DNA of 6,517 nt from Clostridia bacterium (GCA_017396865.1 JAFQKO010000135.1:1-6517); one strand, 5' to 3'; shown: positions 1-5,750, counted from the first letter of the stretch. Notes: generated by a model from the letters alone, not told the origin. Made by a program: numbers and translations.

Positions 1-243
1 GATGGTGAAGGGGGCGTGCTCATGGAAATAATTGGCAAGGATCACCGCGTCCATCCCGTGTTCGATGAAGGAATCAAAATCCTCGTAAAGAGCAACTCCG
101 TTGCCCAGCTGCTTGGCGCCCTGCTCCAGACGATCGGGACGAAAATCGCAAAGGGCAACAATGTCGCAGTTGAGCAGCATAAAATTTTTGGCGATATCTA
201 CACCGCGTCCTGCACCGAATACACCGATTTTAATTCTGTTCAT
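1..243 (-). CDS. Gfo/Idh/MocA family oxidoreductase, N-terminal part (runs off the window)
   Basis: Reading the minus strand from the ATG at 243 gives 81 open codons that reach base 1 without a stop, so the gene is cut by the window edge. The protein begins MNRIKIGVFGAGRGVDIAKN, a beta strand followed by a Gly-rich Rossmann turn (G10, G12, G14) that binds NAD(P). D33 in the following ALCDFRPDRL segment is placed to contact the adenine ribose. The later stretch ending DAVILANYFHEHAPFTI matches the end of the nucleotide-binding half of this family, where a conserved His follows the strand. Members are cytoplasmic NAD(P)-dependent dehydrogenases of sugars, inositols or their derivatives. The substrate is not readable, because the C-terminal substrate domain is missing. 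The start is supported by AAAGGAG eight bases upstream. The gene lies 13 bases after the DMT transporter stop, so the two are probably one operon. Confidence 0.93.
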   Translation of the reverse strand, partial: MNRIKIGVFGAGRGVDIAKNFMLLNCDIVALCDFRPDRLEQGAKQLGNGVALYEDFDSFIEHGMDAVILANYFHEHAPFTI

Positions 244-251
244 GGTAAAAG

Positions 252-258
252 CTCCTTT
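252..258 (-). promoter_or_regulatory. Ribosome binding site overlapping the upstream stop codon
   Basis: On the minus strand AAAGGAG lies eight bases before the ATG at 243. Its first bases are part of the TAA stop (257-259) of the DMT transporter. This fixes the start of the oxidoreductase and suggests that ribosomes finishing the transporter help start it. Confidence 0.8.
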
Positions 259-1108
259 ATAAAATGAATAGTATCAGCATTCCGAAAAATGCAAAAACAA
301 CCGATAAAAGCTCCTGCTTGGAGGGTTTATTCTGCCCGAAAAAGCAGATCAGGGTGGAAACGATCATGACGCCGCCTGTTACCATGGGGTATTGTACCGA
401 GGTTTCTACCTTTGCCAGCGCCACCACCAGCAGCAGATTGGCAATGCGATTGGCGGCTCCTGCCAACGCTCCGAATCCGAGGGAGGCGAAGGTCTCTTTT
501 GTGGGTTCCTTTTTGCGAAAGAGGGGGAGCAACAGCGCCGCCAATGCCACCGTCCAAAGCGCACCCCAAATGGAATAGCTTTCGGCGGTTGCTTTCTCAA
601 AGGGCAATTCGGTAAAAAGCTTGGAAAGTACGCCGGACATCCCGTTCAGAAGAAAGATGCCGATATAGTAGATGGTGCCGCCTTTGCCTTCGCCCCGCTT
701 GATCGTCAGCAGCAGGGCGAGAACAATAAAGGCAAGGCAGAGACCTTTGGTGAGGGTGAACCTCTCGTTATAAAAAAGGATTCCCAGCAGAAAGGGCAAA
801 ACCATCCCGCCCAGCATGGAAAAAACGCTGTAAAGCGAAAGGTTGATCCGCCCCAGCGCTTTGAAAGCGCAGAAGGTAAAGCCAAACCCGTTAAGGGCAG
901 AAAGCAACGCCATGAGAAGGGTGAAGGGGGTACATTCCAACTCAAATCGGTTGACGACTAACAAAATGATAACTCCCGCTGTTGCGCTGATCAGTGAAAA
1001 CTGCAGGCTGATCTTGAGTGAATCGCCCCGAAGCCTTCGATATTGATCGTTAAAGGCGAAGCTTCCGCCGAATAATAAAACCGCAATTAAAATGAGTCCG
1101 TAATACAT
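257..1108 (-). CDS. DMT-superfamily (EamA-like) inner-membrane transporter
   Basis: A 283-residue, very hydrophobic protein with about ten predicted membrane helices in two similar halves, the architecture of EamA/DMT carriers. The first half ends with the family pattern: a helix around residues 88-113 (INLSLYSVFSMLGGMVLP), then the loop FYNERFT with the conserved Glu115, then a closing helix to about 136. The second half ends similarly at residues 235-283, but its loop reads GQNKPSKQE. Residues 137-146 form a basic Gly/Lys-rich cytoplasmic linker. Such carriers export or import small metabolites, and the substrate cannot be told from sequence. I chose the start at 1108 because AAGAGGTG precedes it and the hydrophobic helix begins at once. 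The open frame continues to 1177, but that adds 23 polar residues lacking a good ribosome binding site. It is divergent from the AraC gene and followed by the oxidoreductase. Confidence 0.88.
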   Translation of the reverse strand: MYYGLILIAVLLFGGSFAFNDQYRRLRGDSLKISLQFSLISATAGVIILLVVNRFELECTPFTLLMALLSALNGFGFTFCAFKALGRINLSLYSVFSMLGGMVLPFLLGILFYNERFTLTKGLCLAFIVLALLLTIKRGEGKGGTIYYIGIFLLNGMSGVLSKLFTELPFEKATAESYSIWGALWTVALAALLLPLFRKKEPTKETFASLGFGALAGAANRIANLLLVVALAKVETSVQYPMVTGGVMIVSTLICFFGQNKPSKQELLSVVFAFFGMLILFIL

Positions 1109-1112
1109 AATG

Positions 1113-1120
1113 CACCTCTT
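1113..1120 (-). promoter_or_regulatory. Ribosome binding site of the DMT transporter
   Basis: AAGAGGTG on the minus strand, four bases before the ATG at 1108. It decides the start against the longer reading frame that begins at 1177. Confidence 0.7.
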
Positions 1121-1126
1121 GCTTTC

Positions 1127-1155
1127 AGTGTAGCAAACCGAATGGGGGGGATCAA
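1127..1155 (-). promoter_or_regulatory. Candidate promoter for the DMT/oxidoreductase operon
   Basis: On the minus strand TTGATC (1155-1150) and TACACT (1132-1127) are separated by 17 bases, the preferred spacing for the housekeeping sigma factor. The spacer starts with a run of C residues (G7 at 1144-1150 on the plus strand, whose last base is part of the -35). Initiation would fall near 1120, leaving a leader of only about a dozen bases that starts at the ribosome binding site. Each box has two mismatches to consensus, so this is a reasonable but unproven call. Confidence 0.45.
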
Positions 1156-1228
1156 TGGATTTTTTCCATGAAAACATTTGATTTAGTTAGAATTACCTTG
1201 ATTTTAAATGAAAAATCGGTTATGATTT
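1155..1228. promoter_or_regulatory. Candidate operator region: small dyad plus GATTT direct repeats
   Basis: Between the divergent genes there is an inverted repeat, ATGGA (1155-1159) and TCCAT (1165-1169), around five T residues. GATTT also occurs at 1158, 1180, 1200 and 1224, that is at 22-, 20- and 24-base steps. The copies at 1178-1184 and 1198-1204 are extended to identical TTGATTT, exactly 20 bases apart. AraC-family proteins often bind direct repeats about two helical turns apart, so these are candidate binding sites for the adjacent regulator. The region is AT-rich, so chance recurrence is possible. Confidence 0.35.
1198..1226 (+). promoter_or_regulatory. Candidate promoter for the AraC-family regulator
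   Basis: TTGATT (1198-1203) and TATGAT (1221-1226) are separated by 17 bases. Initiation would fall near 1233, at the very start of the AAAGGAGGTGA ribosome binding site, so the leader would be about 16 bases. The -35 box lies inside one of the GATTT repeats, so binding there by the regulator would allow self-repression (inference). Confidence 0.5.
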
Positions 1229-1232
1229 TTCA

Positions 1233-1243
1233 AAAGGAGGTGA
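1233..1243 (+). promoter_or_regulatory. Strong ribosome binding site of the AraC-family regulator
   Basis: AAAGGAGGTGA is a near-perfect anti-16S match five bases before ATG 1249. It decides that start against the in-frame ATG codons at 1168 and 1222, which would place this site inside the coding region. Confidence 0.85.
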
Positions 1244-1248
1244 GCAGA

Positions 1249-2034
1249 ATGCAAGAACGTAATATTTGTAAGTTTATATCGGAGCCGATCAGTGAGCAAC
1301 TTTTGGTCTCCCATTTTATCTTTGAAACGAAGCTTGATATGATGGGGCAGGGGATCACGTTAGAGCAACACCGTGCCATCCTGATGACGAAAGGATCGGG
1401 CGAACTGTTGATCGGTGGACATCGAATCGCTTGCTCGGTGGGCGATCTGATCTTCGGTTTTCGGGGAGAGCGGTTTCAAATGAAGGGGCATGCAGGGTGC
1501 GAGTTTTTGTATATCAGCTTTTGGGGTGCGCGTGCCGAGGAATTGTTCCGTCGGTTCAGCATCAAGCCTTTAAACCGTTGCTTCCGCGGCTTCGACGGGC
1601 TGATCCCTATTTGGCATGAGAGCCTTTCCCGCGCCTCGGAGGAAACCATTGATCTGGCCGCCGAGAGTATGCTGCTTTATACCTTTTCACGGCTTGTTTC
1701 GGAGGCGGGAGAGCAAAACGCGGTGATCAATCGGGTGATTGCATTTTCCGAAAAGAGGTTTACGGATCCTGCGCTGTCGCTTGCAACATTAGCAGAGGAA
1801 CTGGGTTATAATGCAAAATACCTTTCCCATCTGTTCAAGGAACGGATGGGGCTTGGATATGCGGAGTATCTGCGCTCCCTGCGGGTCAAGTTTGCCGTTT
1901 CCCTGTTTGACCATGGAATCGATTCGGTTAAAAACGTGGCGGCACTCTCGGGCTTTTCCGATCCGCTCTATTTTTCCACTGTGTTTAAAAAGACCGTCGG
2001 CGTATCGCCGAAGGAGTATAAAACCAAAAAGTAA
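1249..2034 (+). CDS. AraC-family transcriptional regulator
   Basis: A 261-residue cytoplasmic DNA-binding protein of normal family length. Residues about 40-95 look like the cupin-type effector domain (GSGELLIGGHRIACSVGDLIF at about 50-70). Residues about 160-261 are the double helix-turn-helix domain: first HTH at about 176-198 (LATLAEELGYNAKYLSHLFK) and second at about 225-257, with the family signature VAALSGFSDPLYFSTVFKK followed by GVSPKEY. The longer in-frame start at 1168 would add 27 residues, but the strong ribosome binding site just before 1249 argues against it. The gene faces the DMT/oxidoreductase operon across a 140-base control region, the usual arrangement for a regulator of its neighbour. 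It could also act on the MFS gene downstream, which has its own promoter. The effector is probably a sugar or sugar derivative, judged only from neighbours. Confidence 0.93.
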   Translation: MQERNICKFISEPISEQLLVSHFIFETKLDMMGQGITLEQHRAILMTKGSGELLIGGHRIACSVGDLIFGFRGERFQMKGHAGCEFLYISFWGARAEELFRRFSIKPLNRCFRGFDGLIPIWHESLSRASEETIDLAAESMLLYTFSRLVSEAGEQNAVINRVIAFSEKRFTDPALSLATLAEELGYNAKYLSHLFKERMGLGYAEYLRSLRVKFAVSLFDHGIDSVKNVAALSGFSDPLYFSTVFKKTVGVSPKEYKTKK

Positions 2035-2076
2035 CAGTGGGGTTAATTGGTCGTAGATGTAGGTGTGGCGGTCGTT

Positions 2077-2093
2077 AAAGAGGAGATCTCTTT
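2077..2093. repeat. Palindromic element between the AraC and MFS genes
   Basis: AAAGAG (2077-2082) and CTCTTT (2088-2093) can pair as a 6-bp stem around a 5-base loop. The centre also contains the perfect 8-base palindrome GAGATCTC (2083-2090). It lies 42 bases after the AraC stop and 38 bases before the MFS -35 box. It may be a weak terminator for the regulator transcript or a dimeric protein site. The stem is AT-rich at its base and has only three T residues, so I do not call it a terminator. Confidence 0.4.
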
Positions 2094-2130
2094 GCCAATG
2101 GCCGCAATACCAACGTGTAAAGGATATCCC

Positions 2131-2159
2131 TTGACGATTGATGTCGGATATGCTATGAT
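2131..2159 (+). promoter_or_regulatory. Strong sigma-A-like promoter of the MFS/small membrane protein unit
   Basis: TTGACG (2131-2136) and TATGAT (2154-2159) are spaced by 17 bases, one mismatch each from consensus. TG at 2151-2152 sits one base before the -10 box, giving an extended -10 element. Transcription would start near 2166, leaving a leader of about 38 bases before ATG 2204. This is the best promoter match in the window and suggests that the transporter is transcribed separately from the AraC gene. Confidence 0.75.
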
Positions 2160-2203
2160 TCTTACGCATTGAGCGATATTCAGCAAAAAAATAGGAGCGC
2201 AAA

Positions 2204-3439
2204 ATGAACTTCAAACGAACCAAGCATACCTGCTATTTTACCTATCTTGCCATGTCGTCGGCCTTTAGCCTGCCGCCGATGTTGTTTATGATCTTTCGGG
2301 AGCAGTACGGTATTTCGTATACTCTGCTCGGAACATTGGTGCTGGTCAATTTCTGCACCCAATTGACCATCGATCTGATCTTTTCTTTTTTTACAAAGTT
2401 TTTTAATATCCATAAAACCATTCGGACGATGCCGCTTTTAACCTCGGCGGGGTTCCTGATCTATGCGCTGGTACCGACCTTCTTTCCGCAGTTTGCCTAC
2501 GTAGGGCTGCTGATCGGAACGGTGGTCTTTTCGGTGGCGGCGGGGCTTTGCGAGGTTTTGATCAGCCCGATCGTTGCGGCTCTGCCCTCGGAAAATCCCG
2601 AGCGGGATATGAGCATGCTCCATTCTCTGTATGCGTGGGGCGTGCTGACGGTGGTTTTGGTCAGCACCCTCTTTTTGCAGATTTTTGGTAATGAAAACTG
2701 GATGTACCTGACCGTCTTTTGGGCGCTGATTCCCATTTTTTCTGCGGTGCTGTTTTGCATTGTGCCGCTGCCCGAGATGGATATTTCCCATCAGCGGGGA
2801 AAGGCGGCGGGCAAGCGGCAGATGGGAATGGCCCTTTGCATCGCCTGCATCTTTTTGGGCAGTGCCGCCGAAAACGGCATGACCAATTGGATCTCGGCCT
2901 TTGCCGAGAGCGCCCTGCAGATCCCGAAGGCGCTGGGCGATATTCTGGGGCTTGCGTTGTTTGCCGTTCTGCTGGGCTCTGCCCGTACCCTCTATGCCAA
3001 ATACGGCAAAAACATTATGCGGGTGTTGCTGTTCAGTGCGGCGGGGGCGATCGTTTGCTATCTGGTGGCAGGTCTTTCTCCCATTCCCGCTTTGTCGCTG
3101 GTCGCCTGTGTGCTTACCGGCTTTTGCACCTCCATGCTCTGGCCCGGCACCCTCATTTTGATGGAGGAAAAGCTTCCTGCCGTTGGAGTGACCGCCTATG
3201 CGCTGATGGCGGCGGGCGGCGATCTGGGCGGCTCGGTGGCGCCGCAGATGCTGGGCGGTATCGTGGACGGTGTTTCCGCCACCGAATGGGCGCACGGATT
3301 CTCTTCTTTAACGGCCGAACAGGTCGGCATGAAGGTGGGAATGCTGGTGGCGGTGATCTTCCCGATCCTTTGCTTTTTGCTGTTGCTTTATATGAAAAAG
3401 TACTTTAAAAATCAAAAAAATGAGAGTAATCAATCTTAA
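2204..3439 (+). CDS. MFS permease, probably of the fucose/sugar permease type
   Basis: A 411-residue integral membrane protein with two six-helix halves: about residues 11-188, a basic cytoplasmic loop at 190-206 (PEMDISHQRGKAAGKRQ), and about 207-397. This is the length and layout of the major facilitator superfamily. Sugar-permease-like features are MLHSLYAWG (138-146) in helix 5 and ENGMTNWISAF (223-233) in helix 7, where a Glu followed by a Trp is typical of the FHS (fucose) branch. The C-terminus is a short Lys/Asn-rich tail. It probably carries a sugar or sugar derivative by proton symport, but the substrate is unknown. The start has TAGGAG eight bases upstream, and the helix-poor basic leader MNFKRTKH is normal for MFS. 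A strong promoter precedes it, and a small membrane protein gene follows 21 bases after its stop. Confidence 0.88.
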   Translation: MNFKRTKHTCYFTYLAMSSAFSLPPMLFMIFREQYGISYTLLGTLVLVNFCTQLTIDLIFSFFTKFFNIHKTIRTMPLLTSAGFLIYALVPTFFPQFAYVGLLIGTVVFSVAAGLCEVLISPIVAALPSENPERDMSMLHSLYAWGVLTVVLVSTLFLQIFGNENWMYLTVFWALIPIFSAVLFCIVPLPEMDISHQRGKAAGKRQMGMALCIACIFLGSAAENGMTNWISAFAESALQIPKALGDILGLALFAVLLGSARTLYAKYGKNIMRVLLFSAAGAIVCYLVAGLSPIPALSLVACVLTGFCTSMLWPGTLILMEEKLPAVGVTAYALMAAGGDLGGSVAPQMLGGIVDGVSATEWAHGFSSLTAEQVGMKVGMLVAVIFPILCFLLLLYMKKYFKNQKNESNQS

Positions 3440-3447
3440 GTATTTGT

Positions 3448-3453
3448 AGGAGG
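3448..3453 (+). promoter_or_regulatory. Strong ribosome binding site of the small membrane protein
   Basis: A perfect AGGAGG seven bases before ATG 3461, inside the 21-base gap after the MFS gene. It supports translation of the small reading frame and fixes its start. Confidence 0.85.
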
Positions 3454-3460
3454 AAATAAA

Positions 3461-3790
3461 ATGACGGAAGTTATAACTGTTTCGGGATTAGGAATACTGA
3501 TTTCCATTCTCGGTATCATCAATATGACGGGTAACATATCCTCTCTCCATTGGTATCATAGACAACGAGTTACAGAGGAAAACCGCAAGCCGTTCGGAAA
3601 ACTCGTCGGCTTGGGAACACTGATTATTGGGCTTTCAATGATCGTGTTCGGGATTCTGCACTTCATTTTCGAACAAACACAATTTGAGGCTCTGTTAATT
3701 ATCGGCGTGGTAGAATTGATTGCAAGTATCATCGCAGGAATGATCGTGAGCTTCTATGCAATGATAAAGTACAACGGCGGTATATTTTAA
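3461..3790 (+). CDS. Small three-helix membrane protein of unknown function
   Basis: A 109-residue protein I do not recognise as a named family. It shows three hydrophobic stretches, about residues 6-24, 48-70 and 77-102. A charged hydrophilic segment lies between the first two (SSLHWYHRQRVTEENRKPFGK, about 27-47), and there is no signal peptide cleavage pattern. The HWYHR...EENRKPFGKLVGLG segment looks conserved-type, because small Firmicutes membrane proteins often have a basic/acidic loop of this kind after helix 1. It has a perfect AGGAGG site and sits 21 bases after the MFS permease, ahead of a terminator, so it is probably the last gene of that transcript. Its GC content is about 41% by hand count, and it uses ATA, TTA and ACA more freely than the GC-richer permease gene, so it may have a different history. 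A role as a transporter accessory is only a guess. Confidence 0.82.
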   Translation: MTEVITVSGLGILISILGIINMTGNISSLHWYHRQRVTEENRKPFGKLVGLGTLIIGLSMIVFGILHFIFEQTQFEALLIIGVVELIASIIAGMIVSFYAMIKYNGGIF

Positions 3791-3824
3791 TTGATCGAAC
3801 GGATTTAGAGGATAAGATAAATAT

Positions 3825-3867
3825 GAAACGGATGTGCAGAATTGTTGCACATCCGTTTCGCTTTTTT
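3825..3867 (+). terminator. Intrinsic terminator between converging units, likely bidirectional
   Basis: A perfect 14-bp stem pairs 3825-3838 (GAAACGGATGTGCA) with 3846-3859 around a 7-base loop, followed on the plus strand by GC and six T residues (3862-3867). It ends the MFS/small-protein transcript. In the other direction the hairpin lies seven bases past the TAA of the 624-residue gene (3866-3868) and is followed by an AT-rich tract without a clean T run, so it probably also ends that transcript, less strongly. The plus-strand T run touches the minus-strand stop codon. Confidence 0.93.
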
Positions 3868-5740
3868 ATTTTACTTCGATGAATGCAAAGCCGTAGGGAG
3901 GGAGCTCGGAGAGGGTGATGCGATCTCCCTCCAAGGCGGCGGTGCAGTTGACCGCTTCAACGGATCGATAGGGATGATCCAACTGCAAAACGGGATCGAT
4001 GGCAGGATCGGCAAAGAAATTCCAAAGCCCGATCGCCATGGCCGTTTCCTTCTTTTTGCATTGTACGTAAAGGTTGGGATGGTCGGTCAGAAGGGCAACG
4101 GGCAGCTTCTCGCCGCTCAGCCACGGGGTCTGCGCGATATATTGCCGCTTGCGCTCATACTGCCGCAAAACGCTGTTGACAGCGGGTCGGAAGCCGTAGT
4201 TGCCAACGTGGTAATTCAGCACCAAAAATCGGCTTCCTGCGGCATTTTCATAGCGATAGGAAAGAGGGATGGTTTTGCCGTTTGCTTCGCCGTCGCTCAA
4301 AATTTCGGCCGATTTGCGAAGGTCTATATCGTAGGAGGGGATAGTGACGGTGGCGATGTAGTTGTCGTTGTATAAAAAGTGTTCTTCCGCGCATTTGACC
4401 TGCTCACCGATATGGGTAAGGCCCACGTCGATGCCCCGCTCGGTTAAGATCTTGGCGGCAACGGCATCGAGGATCAAGCCCTTTTTCAGCGCCTCGAGGG
4501 GGAGCTTGCGGGCGTTTTCGCCAAAGCAGATGCCGGTTACGCCGCTCCCCTCAAATACGGTGGGGATGGAGCAGGCCACCAGCGAGCGGGAGGCGGTGGG
4601 GTAGAAAAGATCCTGCAGCTCCTCGCCCGGGTCTTGGGCATCGGCTGCCTTTTGCATGGTTTGGTAAACCCGAACGCCGCAGGATGCTTTATCGCCGAAA
4701 AGGCGGTCAATCTCTTTATAGAAGGGGCGATTGCGCTCGTGCATTTTGGCATAGCCAAGCTCGTAATCGGCATTGGAATAATAATCAATGCCGTATTTTA
4801 AAATACCGTCGGTGCAGCCGCTGGCACGGATGGCGGTATCAAAGCCTTCGACAAAATTTGCGGGGCAGTTGATCCGCGGGCGGGGATAGGCATCCCCCTC
4901 GGCCATGATCTCGAGGTCGTCGTTGCGGGTCCATGCGCTCTCCATCCGCTCCAGCTCCACTACATCCTGCGGGGTGCAGTTGTAGCTTTTATTGACCGCC
5001 CAATAAGGCGCGCCGATCAGCCGAACGAAGGGCTTGGTGTTGCCCGCCATGATCTTGGCAAGCTCATAGGCATCGGTGCCGTCGATATCCCAGGAGGTCA
5101 TGCAGGCGCAAGCCCCCAGCCGAATGGTGGGATCCACCCGATCCACCGCCGCCCGCATCTCCTTGGCAAAGAGACGGAAGCCGTCGCCGTTGATCTGCAG
5201 CCAAGCGTCGCGGTATTTGTTTTTGCCGCCCTTGAGGATCTGCTCCCGCACCAGCTCGCGGCTGCAGTTTTCGCCAACGATGTTGCGGATGGCATCCAGA
5301 TGCAGATCGCAAAGGCAGGCGGGAGAGGGGCCGCCATGGTAACCGTAACGGAAATCATCGTCAAACATAATGAGGTCAACCCCCGTTGCGGCGATCTTTT
5401 CAAGATAGTTTCCCGCAAAGAGGCGGAATTCCTCGTCCAGCGGGCAGACGAAATCGGTAAAATCAGTTCCGTCGACTGCCTGCATCGGAATATAGCGATC
5501 GTTATTTACGACCCAGAAGGTCCAGGTCCATACCCCTACCTCAAAGCCCTGCTTTTTGAAATATTGCACGTTTTCACGCAGAGTTTCGAAGTTTTCTTTT
5601 TGCTTTTGGGGATCTAATTCATAGGTATCCATTGCCAAAAAGACCCGCTCGGCATCCAAGCGGTGCAGTTCTTCAACCAGCCGCTCTCTGCCGCTGCGGA
5701 TCGTATGGGCGTTCATAACGGGAACGGAAATTTTATACAT
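3866..5740 (-). CDS. Putative TIM-barrel glycoside hydrolase (GH42-like architecture), 624 residues
   Basis: I do not recognise a named family, but the layout is that of a multi-domain glycosidase. Residues about 1-345 look like a beta/alpha barrel: strand-like segments ERVFLAMDTY (31-40), FEVGVWTWTFW (66-76), VDLIMFDDDFRYGY (121-134), TIRLGACACM (205-214) and LEIMAEGDAYPRPR (276-289). D127-D129 and E281 sit at strand ends and are candidate active-site acids. Residues about 375-450 resemble the amidotransferase-like fold domain of GH42-type enzymes (LEALKKGLILDAVAAKILTE, 415-434). The tail (about 485-624) is strand-rich and ends in PPYGFAFIEVK, typical of a C-terminal beta-sandwich. There is no signal peptide, so it acts in the cytoplasm. 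Its ribosome binding site overlaps the GH32 stop, so the two enzymes are made together and probably act on one glycan or on successive products. The hydrolase role is inferred from fold and context. Confidence 0.72.
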   Translation of the reverse strand: MYKISVPVMNAHTIRSGRERLVEELHRLDAERVFLAMDTYELDPQKQKENFETLRENVQYFKKQGFEVGVWTWTFWVVNNDRYIPMQAVDGTDFTDFVCPLDEEFRLFAGNYLEKIAATGVDLIMFDDDFRYGYHGGPSPACLCDLHLDAIRNIVGENCSRELVREQILKGGKNKYRDAWLQINGDGFRLFAKEMRAAVDRVDPTIRLGACACMTSWDIDGTDAYELAKIMAGNTKPFVRLIGAPYWAVNKSYNCTPQDVVELERMESAWTRNDDLEIMAEGDAYPRPRINCPANFVEGFDTAIRASGCTDGILKYGIDYYSNADYELGYAKMHERNRPFYKEIDRLFGDKASCGVRVYQTMQKAADAQDPGEELQDLFYPTASRSLVACSIPTVFEGSGVTGICFGENARKLPLEALKKGLILDAVAAKILTERGIDVGLTHIGEQVKCAEEHFLYNDNYIATVTIPSYDIDLRKSAEILSDGEANGKTIPLSYRYENAAGSRFLVLNYHVGNYGFRPAVNSVLRQYERKRQYIAQTPWLSGEKLPVALLTDHPNLYVQCKKKETAMAIGLWNFFADPAIDPVLQLDHPYRSVEAVNCTAALEGDRITLSELPPYGFAFIEVK

Positions 5741-5743
5741 AAT

Positions 5744-5750
5744 TCACCTC
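5744..5750 (-). promoter_or_regulatory. Ribosome binding site overlapping the GH32 stop codon
   Basis: On the minus strand GAGGTGA precedes ATG 5740 and shares two bases with the TGA stop (5749-5751) of the GH32 gene. Eight bases separate the two reading frames, pointing to translational coupling and a single operon read right to left. Confidence 0.8.

Noticed and set aside
16..267. 83-codon plus-strand frame at the left edge
   Set aside because: It is antisense to the oxidoreductase N-terminus, whose minus-strand translation has a clear Rossmann motif and ribosome binding site.
392..961. 189-codon open frame on the plus strand with Gln/Lys/Gly-rich translation
   Set aside because: It is the antisense of the DMT transporter, has no good ribosome binding site and gives low-complexity sequence. 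The opposite strand has a clear membrane-protein pattern.
1168..1248. Longer N-terminus for the AraC regulator
   Set aside because: The 27 extra residues are encoded by promoter-like AT-rich DNA, and the strong ribosome binding site at 1233-1243 points to ATG 1249.
2170..2182. TGA...TCA symmetrical stretch after the MFS transcription start, considered as a catabolite-repression element
   Set aside because: Only the outer three bases of each arm match, and the central CG spacing does not fit the element.
1789..2223. 144-codon minus-strand frame covering the AraC 3' end and the intergenic gap
   Set aside because: Most of it is antisense to the conserved HTH-coding region. Its translation has no recognisable domain, and its start lies inside the MFS coding sequence.
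2438..3295. 285-codon open frame on the minus strand, His/Gln/Arg-rich
   Set aside because: It is antisense to the MFS gene. Its composition is typical of a reversed hydrophobic gene, and there is no supporting start signal or domain.
2719..3408. 229-codon plus-strand frame overlapping the MFS gene
   Set aside because: It is a shifted reading of the same gene with Gly/Arg/Cys-rich content and no family pattern. The MFS frame is continuous, so no frameshift needs explaining.
3842..4375. 177-codon plus-strand frame over the 3' part of the 624-residue gene
   Set aside because: It starts inside the terminator hairpin, lacks a ribosome binding site, and is antisense to a well-supported long gene.
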